64,000 nt of DNA from Dryococelus australis (taxonomy: Eukaryota > Arthropoda > Insecta > Phasmatodea > Phasmatidae): the NCBI GenBank assembly GCA_029891345.1, contig CM057009.1:288620966-288684965 (forward strand), in the 5' to 3' direction. The translations under genes were made by a program, and so were the position numbers. Under the pieces are notes generated by a model, which did not search any database, had not been told where the DNA came from, and was given only the letters and a program-made list of their open reading frames with translations. Shown in pieces: positions 12,127 to 24,375 of this stretch; within the stretch, counting starts at the first letter, position 1, and the number at the start of each line of letters is the position of its first letter.

Positions 12127-12913
12127 GGTTGAAGTCAAGCAACTGACTATGGAGCACTTCACCCGACTATACAACGTGAAGAACTAAAAAAAAAGTACCA
12201 CAGACACCGTAAAAATTGCCAGAAAAGTTCTGTTTATGCTGTATATGAAAGAATAATTTATATATTTGGCAATAATATAAAACATTTGACTAAAATATAT
12301 TTTCTAAATGTAAAAAAATTATCGATCATTAGAGTTCGCATTTTTAACAAAATATAAGCATATTTCCATTCTGGATGCTTCAGAAAGCAGAATTTACAAG
12401 AAAATATTCGTCATTGAATATCGTCATAATGTTTACTATGATTGTGTGTAAAAAAGTTGTAATAATAATGTAGGAAATAATTCTTATAATTTAGTTTATG
12501 TGCGTCCATTTGTCAAAACCATTTATGGCTGAAACTGACTTAAATATAGTTAATTATAAAATTGATATGGTACATTATTACTATGATTTTATTACGCATG
12601 ATCATAGTAAATATTAAGACGATCTTTCTTGAAGATTTTCTTGTAAATACTGCTTTCCGAAGCATCCAGAATGGAAAAGCGCTTAAATTTGGTTAAAAAT
12701 GAGGACTCTAACGATCGATTAATTTTTTACATTTAAAAAGTATATTTTATTAAAAGATTTTATAATATTGCCAAATATATACATTCTTCTTTCATATACC
12801 TCATAAATCACACTTTTCTAACACTGTTTATGGTTTGTGTACTCATATTTTACGAGTTCTTCACATTGTAAAGTCAGGTGCAGTGCTCTACAGGCAGTTT
12901 CTTTACTTCAATC
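12127..12913. mobile_element. Large TTAA-flanked foldback element (787 bp)
   Basis: TTAA lies at both ends (12123-12126 and 12914-12917). Arms of about 330 bp pair from 'ggttgaagtcaag' on the left to 'ctttacttcaatc' on the right. They pass through 'gagcacttcacccgactata' / 'ttgtaaagtcaggtgcagtgctc', 'atatttggcaata' / 'tattgccaaatat' and 'ccattctggatgcttc' / 'gaagcatccagaatgg'. A loop of about 140 bp near 12450-12590 separates them. There is no coding sequence. It differs in sequence from the 8477 family, so it is a second TTAA-targeting foldback family. Confidence 0.8.
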
Positions 12914-12917
12914 TTAA

Positions 12918-15022
12918 GGAGAGCTTTGGTGAAGGCGCTGAGAGCATCAATTGGCTGCACGCTAGCTGGCTTAGAAACACATACCTATTTGGATTAATAT
13001 AAACGACATTGGTGTTACGCGATCAGACAAACCTCTTTCCTAACCGTTGTATAACGCCAAGTGAATTATATATAAGTGTTCGTTTGTTTTCGTAAATGGG
13101 CACTGGCATTTTTAAAGCATGTGTTTTTTTAAAGTAAGTTTTGTTAGCCGAGTGAGTTGCATTTTCCTGGTTTCATGGTGCAAATACTATTATTGCTAGT
13201 GGAAAACGTGTTAAAAATTAATAAAATATCTGAATTGTACAACATTTTTGGAGGTTTCCTGTCTCAGGCTGACTTTTCGTAGTGTATTTATTTTTAAAGA
13301 TGAACTAATTTACCTCAAAATACCTTAATTTCTTGACGACTACGTTTCATAAACAATAGGAAGTGCATTTGGAAACACACAATTTTAAAACAAATGCTAA
13401 AGAACTAGAAAAGACTAATTAGTTTAAAAACTCAAATTCTGACACCAATACACGTTTGCCCCCATAAACAGAATAAGTTTATATGTATATTTACTTCAGT
13501 GTTGAAACCGTATAGAGTTGTTACTTGAGCTATATCCTGAGTAAGAAATCCAGTTAACGTATCTTGTAAGAACATATTAATGAAACTGAAAGTATATTTT
13601 AGATGTCGATAGAGTATCAAGTGAGCAGGAGTTGTACTGTGTAATGATGATGACAGCTTTCCCATGTCTGCCTATCTTCCGTGTACTGTTCTTATGTTGT
13701 TCTGTGTCGAAATTAGGCAGGTAAAGTAAAAACTGTTAACTATCGGAGTTTTTAATTGCAAGTCAGCAATTACATGTCTCTTTTTTATGTCTGTAAGGCA
13801 TAAAATCGCACTTTCTTATGGTAAACGGAACGTTCAGCACCATCATGTTCGAGTAAGCCGAAGTGAGAGCAGTATATATTATTTGAAATTTTAATGAATT
13901 AATGAGTTTTCCAGTTTAAAAAATAGACAAGCTTTGAAAATAATGCAGTGCCAGAAATCTACAGGGCTTACTACTCTGCAAGAACGTTATTGTAGAATTT
14001 ACTGCCAATGTAAGTCTATTTTGGACATACTAAGGTAGTTATATAGGCTCTCACTATTATTAAGCACACTTGGAACATGGTTGTGCTGGACTCCTGTGTT
14101 GATAACCACTCGTCTGACAGGCGCGTAGGTCCTTCTGTGCTAGAAAGGTCTCTGAAAACAAACTGCCCAATTTTTAAATTCACTGCTGACATCTGCTTTA
14201 CTGGCATACACTGGAGTTATCTGTCTGAAGAGTTTAGTATGTAGGAAAGTATGATAACCATATATTACTCTCAACAACTGATCGAAACATTCCAGATTCC
14301 AAAACACAGACAAGTTATGTTTCATACCGACACAAATGCATCGAGATGGTATTTTAATGAACACGGGAAAGTTCACTGGTGTCGAAGAAGCTCGGGCTAT
14401 GCTGCTGGAAAACGTTTCTGAGGATGTGGATACTTTATACAGAACTGAAAATGATAAATGTGATTGCATCACAAACCTGTGTTGTCAACTCCAGCTGCTT
14501 CTGTCATTTTCAACATTGGGACCAACTTCAAGAGCTCTGGATTCAAATTTCTCAGGTTCCGGCACAGTTGCCGATACTTAAAAAGAAAGCCATCAATTCC
14601 TAAGAAGAAAATACACCACAAATTGGACGGAAAGAAAATATTTCACCTGAAAGTGAGATAATTTAGAAACGAAAAAATTTGCATTTGATGATTCTGAATA
14701 CGGCAGATAAAAAATGTCTCGATATTTTTGGTTTTTTTTACCACGTATTTAAATTACGTCGTCACCGAAGGGTAAATTAAAAAAATATATATAGAGTAAA
14801 ACGTATGGAAGACATCGCTACAAATGCAATTTTCATATATCACAACGAGAGAAAATGTCATCACAAGAAAAATATTGATACAATAAGGAACGGACAGAAA
14901 ATCCTTTATTAATTTTATTTCAAGCGGTAGGCATCTTCTATAAACGAAAATATTGAAAATTTAGTTTTTCAGATTGTTGTGCCAGGCATGCCGGTCACGT
15001 AACCTCGTGAAATATTTTTAAG
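12918..15022. other. AT-rich non-coding DNA
   Basis: No gene or element was recognised. Short overlapping frames between 14016 and 14661 occur on both strands without a consistent coding bias or a family match. Confidence 0.4.
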
Positions 15023-15145
15023 GGTTCCACCCACCTGGAAGAGTTTTCCAAGTTTGAGACCGAGAAGTGCAGGGCCGATAAGGGCTACACTGTTACTCAC
15101 ATCAAGCGCGCCATCGCCCCTAAGCGCAAGCAGGGATGTAAGATC
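15023..15145 (+). CDS. Candidate internal exon of an unidentified gene
   Basis: A 41-codon frame with strongly G/C-ending codons stands out from the AT-rich surroundings. It begins after 'atttttaag', a usable but weak acceptor, and runs to 'aagatc' just before 'gtgagt', an excellent donor. A second donor, 'gtaaga', lies 8 nt upstream. The peptide includes 'HLEEFSKFETEKCRADKGY' and ends with a basic 'IAPKRKQGCKI'. With these borders the exon is phase 0 at both ends. I do not recognise the protein. It is on the strand opposite to sif, so it would be a nested gene, a captured exon or a retrocopy fragment. The minus strand is also open over part of this interval but reads as a low-quality hydrophobic frame. 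Confidence 0.4.
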
Positions 15146-15469
15146 GTGAGTGCTCTGTCATGGTACGGGGCGTTCAAAATAATGATACACTAGAACAGAA
15201 TTATGGTGCATTTATAACAAATGCGTAAAACACCAATTTTATATTTGTTTTACTTCCACTACACAACAGTTATTTGAACGGTGGGCAACTGGTATCAAAT
15301 AAAAATGGAGCACACTCTATAATTCGCAGATTTCGGCTTAAATCAAGCGTTAAAAACTGATCATATTTTATTATACTTTAGAGTGATTTGCAGTATATTT
15401 TAGTTGCTATCAGATTATGGTACGTTTGCGTACAACTATGACCTCGTCATGGTACATAGAACACAAGGT

Positions 15470-15847
15470 CTAATTATGGTACCAATACCATATAAATGGT
15501 ACGTCTGACACCACCGAGCGCAAGGCCCTGAATGTGGTGGGAAATAAAAGAGAGGCGTAACCGTCCTGCCGACAAAACTCGCGCCGTACTGCGCGATCTA
15601 CTGATGACGTCACGCGAGTTGCAATCCAGCAATCCTCGCCGCTGACCAGTTCACAACGCGCATGATTCATAACAGGATCTATGTGACGTGGTGATTCAGC
15701 TGACAGAACGGAATTGTCACATCGTAATTCGTAATGATTTACCCCCTTGTTTGTAAATACGATAACACTAAATTCAGCATACAAACCTACACTTCTATGA
15801 GGAAACTCGCATTTCGCAACGGAGCTACGCAAAGTAAAATTCCTCAC
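15470..15847 (-). other. CpG-richer repeat-like open frame
   Basis: A 125-codon minus-strand open frame (start 15847) coincides with a locally GC- and CpG-rich stretch that contains a CRE-type TGACGTCA at 15605-15612. The frame ends 'DVPFIWYWYHN'. It has no domain I can name. It resembles open frames I associate with dispersed repeats in cockroach genomes, a weak impression that needs a search. It is not called as a gene. Confidence 0.3.
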
Positions 15848-17560
15848 TGAAGTGATGATTGCATGCTCTTAATTTTCTAGAGAGTCATTGACAACTTAAC
15901 ATCAGCGCTAATTCAGTCAGGAAATGGATAATAACAAAAGCTTTTGGTTACAGACATGAGTGGTAAGGCTGGTGGACATATATTTCGTTGTATGTTGTTT
16001 TGTAAAATTCTGTTGTATTTCACAAATGTATATTTGGTTTTTTTGTTGCTGTATTTAATTTAGAAATAAATTGTAAATCGTAAAGGACGTAAGATATTAT
16101 AAAGGAGTTTAAGTAAATGAATCAAAGAAATAAATTCACGTTTCGCTGAGCATTTTAAATTAAATGACAAATGATTTTTATAAGTATTGTTAGTGTTTCC
16201 CTAAATTTTAACGTTTCTATACATATAAATGAAAAAATTACACTTATTACCAAAGAGAAAATCACCACACAAGTTTGATGTAAATTTATACAATCAGTAT
16301 GGAAACATTCACCTAATGCAAATGAAACTACTCAATACGACGTGTACGATAATATTCCCAACATAGTAAAGTAAAATTACTTAAATGAACAAAAATAAAT
16401 CATTTTCAACAATTAATTTTTCCCGATAAATCTTTACAAGCACAAATTTACATTTTTACTTTTTATAAAGTATTTTGAGTTGACTGTTGAACTAGTTTTC
16501 CAGTTATACACAGCCTAAAAAATACACGAATAAATATAGACGTTTAGAAGTCTGATTCATTGCTGATGTTTGAACAATTGAACAAAAGTGTAGATTTCAA
16601 GACCTACTGCAATAAATCTGACAGCTAAGATTCTGTGTTAAAAAACCTCCTATGTATCACAATTTATAGCAATGGTTTATTATTTGTTAAATTACTTTTC
16701 CAGTTATTCATATTTCTTAATTATATCTTATGTTCAACCTCCACAAAAATACCGATATTTCTTAGTTTTCGAGTTCCCATAAAGAGCATTAATATTAAAA
16801 TTTCCATCATTGAGTTTCGCTTCTTTCCAATCCCCGTGTTAAGTAAACGCATACGAAATGCACAAAATATTATAGATGTTTCTGATACTTAACTATCTTG
16901 TGCATGCATTTTACTACAGAAGATGGTAATTTTACTTTTACGAACGGTATAATTCCTTACAAAATTCGTGAATTTTGCCTTAGAGTTGTCAGGCAAATTT
17001 CATGGTAATTTTTTACCACATATCGTGATGAAGGATAATAACACTTGTGGTCATTCTAGTAAAATAAAAATAACCATATTTTATTGATCTCAATATTGCA
17101 AAAATCTTGTCTCTTGCAAGTGGAAACCCACTTAGATAGAGACTCATAGCATTTTCAGAATTTGGAATATTTTATATTTGTGCCTTTATTTTTTCACTAA
17201 CGGTTCGTATGCCCGTACACTGCACAATTTTGAATATTCACAGTTATATGCTAACAGTGAAGTCCAGCATTCATTTCAGGATAAATTACTTGGGCAGGGA
17301 TGTTCCCACCGAGACTTCAAGACCTTAGAACTTCTTATAGCCATGCATGTGATGTCAGGACTAAGAGACACACATAATTGGCCAGTATGGCTGGCAGCTT
17401 GGTAGATTTAGGTACATGATGGGTTGCATTTTAATTAAAACGGTTGCATATGTGTAATAATACACTGCAGTGTTTAAGTTGTATGTTGAAAAGGAAAGGT
17501 TATACGTAAACTATGAGAACTGTCGAGTGCGAGACTACATCCCCTTGGCTCGCTTCTATA
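15848..17560. other. AT-rich non-coding DNA
   Basis: No coding region is supported. Open frames at 16635-16892 and 17178-17405 are short and unlike known proteins. The 5' end of the LINE remnant that follows may reach back into the last 100 bp. Confidence 0.4.
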
Positions 17561-17846
17561 AGTGCCAGCTATGGGGGACATAGCAAATAAATGCCGAGAG
17601 AAGGACTCCACATGCTCAAGATGTGGCAAAGTTGGGCATTAATATGGCAATTGCGTGAAGAAAAATAACAAAATGTATAAGGACACCTGAAATACTTGTC
17701 ATAAGAAAGGGCAGCCACATGAGCAAAAAATGAACTCCAAAGAATGTCCTGCCTGCCAAAAAGCCCAGTCCGTAGAACTCGCAAGAATTGACAATCGACT
17801 GTGATACCACTGTAGATGTGGACAACTGATTATACATCGGTCAGCA

Positions 17847-18460
17847 GTGGTCGCTGCAGAGCTGAACAGAATCGAGGTGGAGAAGAAACTGGACATAGTC
17901 TTGTTGCAGGAGCCTTATGTGCCATTCGACACTGCTGTGGGACTGCAAAGAACTGTCTATACAAGTAAGATTCGTCCCCAGGCTGGGGTATTGAGGGCTA
18001 GCATGGAGATGGATGTATCTGTGACATCAAGTGTATCGAACACACATCATGTATGTGTGCAAGTCATTAAAGGCACAACGGAATGTTGGTTGGTTTACTT
18101 ATACTTTCAGTTTGGGGATGAGACAAAATTGCACCTGGACAAGTGGGAAACAATGACAGAAACATTGAGAAACAAGCCATTAATATTTGGTGCAGATGTC
18201 AATGCAAAATCAGAGTTATGGTATTCCCCTGGGATAGATGAGGCAGGAGAACTCGTCAGTCAATTCATTCTAACGAATGACATGGACATGGTAAATTCTG
18301 AAGGGGAACTATCCACATTTGTCTCGCAGGCACATGACACAGAGTAATATAAGAATGTAAGAGTGAGAAACACAAAGGCTTGTAACTATGTTAAACATTG
18401 GACGGTGATGGATGAAAACTCCAGTGACTACAGACTCATTGTATATTAAATATATGGTGT
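17847..18460 (+). pseudogene. LINE endonuclease domain (decayed)
   Basis: A frame of 166 codons from 17847 carries 'KLDIVLLQEPYVPF', the catalytic Glu motif of APE-type LINE endonucleases, and 'LIFGADVNAKSELWYSPG', the Asp/Asn motif. A stop ends it at 18345-18347. Beyond that, the same frame continues with 'ENSSDYRLIVY', matching the terminal SDH-like motif with His replaced by Tyr. The domain would nick target DNA to prime reverse transcription. The stop and the lost His make it inactive. Confidence 0.75.
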
Positions 18461-18755
18461 AAGGAAGGGGAGATTTTTAAATATGGATTATGAGGTAATA
18501 TAGGCACTCAAGACAACCAATTGGCCGACTTTTGATTGGGTCCTGTTGGGTAAGCTACAAGAGAGCCCTGAGTTGCAGTAATAAGCACTGGAGACAAGAG
18601 TTGCAGCAATAACAAAGATCATACATGACCCTTGCGAAGAAAAGCTCCAGAAGACTTAACATGGGCTATCAAACTTCTCATGGTGGGCCAGGGAACTGGA
18701 GCTGGAGAGGAAATCTTCACAGAGAGAAAGAAGAAAGCTTCATAGACTATGGGGT

Positions 18756-18778
18756 GGAGAGAGAGAGAGAGAGAGAGC
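18756..18778. repeat. (GA)n microsatellite
   Basis: A run of about eleven GA units lies inside the decayed LINE linker between endonuclease and reverse transcriptase, so it arose after or during decay of that copy. Confidence 0.9.
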
Positions 18779-19074
18779 AATTTTCCAGAAACTATAAAGA
18801 ATAGAAGCTAGCTTACTTCGGCGGGGCTCGGAGGAAGAAGGCCACATCATGGGAAGTGTTTGTTACGCAGGCCATAAATGGCGATCAATTTGGCCTAGTG
18901 CACAAGCTGGTGGCTAATATGATGAAAAGGGCTACTCCTCCACCATATATTAAGTTTAATAGGGAAATGATAACTGACCTACACAGGTCAATGGAAGTCC
19001 TGCTCCACAAGCTTCTGCCTGATGACTGTCTGGATGAAGAGGGAGAGGAGCATGCCGAGAAGAGATGATCAGTG

Positions 19075-20486
19075 GAAATTGTTCCATATCTCCCAGATGC
19101 TCCGGAATTTTATTTGGAAGAGCTGACTGCAGTAGTCTATAAAATGAGAAATGGCCAAGCTCCTGGAAAATATGGACTGACCACAGACATTCTTAAATTA
19201 TTCTATTCAAGATTCAAAGATGTGCTGCTGAAGATATACAATGACTGTCTTTGGAATGGCATGTTTCCTGCCTCTTAGAAACAAGGGTGCATGAGAATAT
19301 TTTATAAAGGCATCAATGAGGAGCCTGGTTACCCTAAATCATACCAGCGACTGACGTTGCTTCTGGTGATGGGCAAAGTCATCGAAAATTTGGTGAACAG
19401 AAGACTTATAATGGCTCTTGAGGCTGAAGGCGCCATGAGTGATAAAGAATATCAGTTTTGGAAAATGCATGGAAACAAACTTTGCCCTGCATGATGCCAT
19501 GAAGACCATTAGAGAAAGCATGGAAAATATGTGCTGGGAGTATTTTCGGACATCTCTGGTGCTTTCAACAATGCCTGGTGGCCAGAAGCAATGCGTTAGT
19601 TCAAAAAGAAAAGATGTCCAGCGAACATCTACAGTGTCATTCAGGACTTCTGTAGTGAGAGGTAGAGTCTTTATAAAGCTAAGACTACACAAGTAAGGAA
19701 ATGGTTGACGAAGGGATGTCACCAGGGATCGGTTCTCGAACCGATCTTATGGAACATACTCTTTGATGGTTTTCTGGAGCTGGGTCTTCCTCCTGGGTGT
19801 ATAGTCTTTTGATATGTATACGATGGATTGGTGATAATCTCTGGAGATTCCAGAAGAACATTGGAAAACGTGGCAGCAGAAGTAATGGACAAGATATGGG
19901 TATGGTTTACCAATGTGAAACTCCAATTTTCGATTGAGAAGACCAAGACAATGCCACTGAATGGAAAATTGCAGAGACCACCGACCAAGCCCTTTGGTGG
20001 AAACATAGTTAAAATAGTGCATTAATTCAAGTAACAGGGAGTCATCATGAATGACAAGATGAGCTTCCTCAAGCACATTGAGTAAATCTCTCGAAAAGCT
20101 GTGGTCGTTTTTCAGAAACTAAAGTAGATTGGGAACAAGAGTTGGGGCATCATTTACAAAACGTAGAGAAGTATATATGAGGTGGTGTTTCAGGCCATTG
20201 TAATGTATGGTGCTTGATGTGGCACTACAGAGCAGAACTTGTATGGAATAAGAGGAAGCTCATCAGTGCTCAAAGGGTGGCACTGCTGACTGTGTCAAGA
20301 GCATATAAAACTGTGCCAAATTATTCACTCCTATTAATGGTGGGTGTTTTGCCCATTGGCCTCCTTGTACAGTATAGAAGGCTAATGGTGGAGAGAGCGC
20401 ATGTAGTGAGGCTGTCGAATAAAGCCAAAGAAAAAATTAAGGATAACATTCTTTGTGAATGGCAAGAGAGATGGGATGCCTCTTAG
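19075..20486 (+). pseudogene. LINE reverse transcriptase (decayed)
   Basis: Successive plus-strand segments read 'MRNGQAPGKYGLTTDILK' (about 19144-19200), 'KSYQRLTLLLVMGKVIENLV' (about 19340-19400), 'CHQGSVLEPILWNILFDG' (about 19715-19770), and 'YVYDGLVIISG' (about 19813-19845). The last is the position of the catalytic YADD box, which here lacks the paired Asp. Segments 'FSIEKTKTMPLNGK' and 'SSVLKGWH'-type thumb sequence follow. Several in-frame stops and frame changes separate the blocks. It copied LINE RNA into DNA when intact. Confidence 0.75.
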
Positions 20487-20880
20487 CAAGGAAGATTAAC
20501 ATACGAGCTGCTGCCCAATGTCAGGGCGAGAACTGATTGTAAGTGGATCAATATCAACCACTAAAGTGTGAAGCTATATACCGGACACTGTAACTTCAAA
20601 GTGAAGTTGTAGAGCCTGCGACTCATGCGATCTACGCTGTACGATGTATGTGGAGTGGACGACACAGTCGAACATGTGATTTACGAATGTCTGAAAACAG
20701 AAAATATTAGAACATGGCTACAGTAAATAACAGAATTATAGGGCATTCACTTAAAAGTGTATAATGTCATGGAAACTAAGGTTCTTCATAATATCTGAAA
20801 CGAGTTTGCCACGAAGATCGGAAGAAGGTGAGAAGCATTTTATAAGTTGGAAGAAGAGCAAAATTCTGATGATCCATGAG

Positions 20881-22446
20881 GTTGTATTCGGGTAAAGGCT
20901 TCCATGAAATGAAGTCGGTATAACTCTGATTGGTAAGGAGGGCAGGTTTTATCGACAAAACCGGTAAAATACCTTGTAAAGGCATTTATGAAAGTGAATG
21001 GCCCTAAGAGAGAAGAGGATAAAGTGCGGAGCACTGTCTTACTCACCAGAGTACAGTTACAGTGCGGGAGGATGGAGGGAATGCCGGCCTTCAGGCGGTA
21101 AAAACCTCGTTGTCTTATAAAGTACTCTTACTGGCTGGTAAGAACACGTCATTAAGATTCCTGGAGCCGATGAGAGAGTAAATGCCCGTGTAAACGCTAT
21201 TTCGCGAGAGAAATTTGTGCCCACAAAGTTTCCACTTGTAAGTGGACGTTTGTCTATAAACTTCATAGATTTCCAGTAGAAAAAGTAACATTCAAATAAT
21301 ATTAATATTGTTGCAGCTCGTCGCTGAGTGTACTAGCATGAGCAATAACAAATTATTGACTTCTTGGTCTATACTGAAGCTGAGTTGTTTCATGCACTCT
21401 ACAAAAGAAGCGATGTTTGCATTATTTCGACATTAAATAAAACCGATTACAATGATATTAAACAAATTTTTTGGAAGATTTTTATATACAAAGTAGTTAG
21501 TTTTACAGATTTTCACACGCCATAGAGGTTTTAAGAAATATAATATACAGCAAGGTTCCCTCAAAAAAGGATGTATTTACAATATCATATTTAAAATACC
21601 CCCCCCCCCCAAATTGGTTAAAAATAATTATGTGACATCATTGCTAAACAAAAACCAAACAAATTGATTATATTTAATATTCAACAAATATATCATAAGG
21701 ATAGATTTATGAACATTGTTTCTCTTGTTTGCAAATAACAAAAGAGTAAATAGAACAAAAATTAATAAGTGGGTTACAGCTACTTTATATGAATATCTAT
21801 ATTCAGAGAATGTATCATTATGTAATATTTATGAACATCATTTCAAACTTGCTTACAGATGGCAACAAGCTGAAAGCAGCGAAAATTTTGTATTATCCAG
21901 TAATTCCTTTTTAGTTTATCATATTGTTACCCTCTCCTAAAATATTTCGCGTAGCGATTGTGTTCCCTATCGCCAGTGACGTCACATAGAGGTATAGTAT
22001 TTTCGGTGATAAGGGCAGGTACCAGGCAATACAAATGGGGAGACTCGGCAAGTGCACCCGCTCTATGCCACAAGCTAGACGAGGAGGGGAAGAAGGGGGA
22101 TGGCAACCTGTGAACGATTCCACAGATTTTTTAAATTCCCACCACGGCTGTGAGTTGGCTTGCAGAGTTCTCGTTGTGCTTGCAAGACCGCTGAAAGATG
22201 ACCATATAATTTTATTAGTGGGACGTCTGTCGCAAGGTTCAATGCAGAGCACTGGAATATGTTTATATACAGAATATTTCTGGAAACACGTGCAAAACAT
22301 AGACTGCAAATAGGGGCAGCACCACCGAGCGTTTTGAGATGGGAACGTTTGGTCCACGAAGTAAGCAAAAGAAGGTATAGGCGCAAACATGTCTAACACG
22401 AATATAGGTGTCTGTACTGGTTACGTGGATTATTGACATTGTGTAC
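20881..22446. other. Unassigned DNA with repeat-like pieces
   Basis: The first 400 bp may include the LINE 3' untranslated region. The interval 20976-21270 is of mixed composition and open on the minus strand but has no known domain. A poly-C run occurs at about 21599-21610. Overlapping frames at 21911-22399 on both strands are not convincing genes. No TIRs or tRNA-like boxes were found. Confidence 0.4.
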
Positions 22447-22985
22447 GTACACTGTTGACAGGTAGTACTGCACAGGATTGCAAGTGTACACTGTTGACAT
22501 GTAATACTGCATATAATTGTGTGGGTACACTTTTGAAAGGTAGAACTGCATAGGATTGTGTGTGTACACTTTTGAAAAGTAGTACTGCACAGGATTTTGT
22601 GCGTAAACTGTTGACAAGGAATGCTTCAGATGATTGCATGTGTACACTTTTGACAGGTAGTACTACACAGGATTCCATGTGTACACTGTTGAAAGGTAGT
22701 ACTGCAAAGGATTGCATGTATACACTGTTGAAAGGTAGTACTGCACAGGATTGCATGTGTACACTGTTGAAAGGTAGTACTGCATAGGATTGCATGTGTA
22801 CACTGTTGACAGTTAGTAGTTCACAGGATTGCTGTGTACACTGTTGGTATGTAGTACTGCACAGGACTGCATATGTACACTATTGATAGGTAGTACTGTA
22901 CATGTTTGCATGTGTCATTTGGTGACAGGTAGTATTGCACAGGATTGCATGTGTACACTGTTGACAAGAAGTACTGCACAGGACC
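22447..22985. repeat. 39-bp minisatellite, ~14 units
   Basis: About fourteen tandem copies of a 39-bp unit are present, with consensus around 'gtacactgttgaaaggtagt' followed by 'actgcacaggattgcatgt'. Units differ at several positions and a few carry small indels. Because 39 is divisible by three, long open frames arise on both strands. They spell 13-residue repeats such as 'MCTLLKGSTAQDC' forward and 'MQSYAVLPFNSVH' reverse. These are by-products of the array; there is no promoter, splice or codon evidence for a gene. Confidence 0.9.
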
Positions 22986-23904
22986 ACTCCATTGATGGAC
23001 CGGTAATAACGTCAGTTTGTTGCTCACAAAAGTTGCTCAAAGTGACGGCTACCAAACTAAAGTCAAATATTACTACGGGGTACGAGATTCTGCCCCATCC
23101 GTTCAAATGTACCATGAGTTTTGCGCTTCTCATTGATACATTTACTTACTGTGTTAATGTTGGGGTGACAGAGCCACCTCGATGACGATAGGTGAACCTC
23201 ACATACTACATGGTTTGCCCACACATTTACGCCCATATCTCCTTTGGTTCGCTTCCTGGACCACACGTTCCCCTCAAAACATTCCGTGATGTGGTCTCTA
23301 TTACCTGTTTCATTTTTGCATGCCTTCACTGATACATTCTCTATTTATGACTTGTAAATGTTGAGGTACGTTCTTTAAAAAAAATCAATTTTTATCTGCG
23401 TTGGAGTTTGAAAGGATTTAGATTATTCGAACTACGTGTAACTTTAAAGGAGAGTTTTTTTCCGGGTAAATTATTTGTGCATTTGCGAAAATGGGAACTT
23501 TGGGACTACACGAGTATAATAAATATAATATTAAAAAACAGAAATAGATGGACCTGGTTTAGAGTTGTCTTATAATAAATTTGGCATTATATAACAATAG
23601 TAATTATACAAAGGGCTCACAGTATGAAGTGATTATTGGTATCACAAGCCCGGATTTTTTTAGTGATTCCAAGAGAAACACATGTTGTAACTGCGCCCTA
23701 TTAAGGCCACAAGGACGGCACCTGAGCAGCAGTGATCTGGGAGTCATGGGAAAACAAACAGAGCCGCCGAGGAGAATATAGGCCAGCAACGCGAATATAA
23801 AGAGCGGACTAACGACGTCGGGGTCTTCCAGGTTCCTAATTACTCTTATTTTTATGCCTGGAAACTGACACTATTTCTGCTTCCAGAGAGATGACTTGTC
23901 ATCT
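22986..23904. other. Unassigned DNA
   Basis: No element ends or coding regions are supported. Short frames at 23063-23329 and 23581-23789 overlap on opposite strands and match nothing I know. Confidence 0.4.
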
Positions 23905-23975
23905 GCGGGCGGGTGGCGCAGTTCTACTGCGGTACGACCCTGGATATATTCCAGCAGCGGATCGAAACATTTCAT
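23905..23975 (+). repeat. tRNA-like SINE head (candidate)
   Basis: The segment 'gcgggtggcgcagttctact' followed by 'agcagcggatcgaaac' resembles pol III box A and a degenerate box B spaced as in a tRNA. It cannot be folded as a functional tRNA by eye. The same 'ggtggcgcag' head occurs inverted near 47175. The body and 3' end of the SINE were not defined. Confidence 0.4.
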
Positions 23976-24375
23976 ATCACCCTCATTAACCTTACAAAGT
24001 CTATCTTAGCGAACTAACTAACTATAACCCTACTTTCTCCAGCCCTTATCCAATAAAAAGAATTATATTTATCCTCCGCGACTGTCGCATAATTTTCTCC
24101 AGGCCCTCTCCGCTTTGCCTGGTTTTCTATGTCCCTTACTAGGCCCTTATTCTTTCGGGGTGTGTCCATGGCTACAATTGCAGCCATGGCACCAGATAAC
24201 CCTGCTCAGCCGCGATAGATGCACCCATTTTGTTAATTAAACCCAACCTAAGGCATAAAGGGCTTGCCTTGAGACACATCCCATTCTCCAACCGTTTTAG
24301 CTACTAACATGCATGCCACAGGACGCACAGAACTGCGAAGGTGCTCACGCTGGCATAGCGAGATTTGGAGGCTCG

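Larger units (their letters stand above)
17590..20880 (+). mobile_element. R1-clade-like LINE remnant
   Basis: Pieces of a non-LTR retrotransposon follow in order on the plus strand. A zinc-knuckle region lies near 17600-17800 ('CSRCGKVGH' then 'ECPACQKAQ'). It is followed by an exonuclease-endonuclease-phosphatase domain, a reverse transcriptase, and a C-terminal tail with 'DTVEHVIYECLKTE'. This order and the tail fit the R1 clade. Many stops and frame changes interrupt it, so it is long dead. No poly-A or target duplication was identified. It is not in 28S rDNA, the usual R1 site, so a non-rDNA R1 relative is likely. Confidence 0.8.

Noticed and set aside
22430-22795. 121-codon minus-strand frame of 13-residue repeats as a secreted repeat protein
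   Set aside because: It is a by-product of the 39-bp tandem unit; the opposite strand is equally open and there is no start context or splice evidence.
22447-22985. CRISPR array
   Set aside because: Units are contiguous 39-bp repeats with no unique spacers, in insect DNA.
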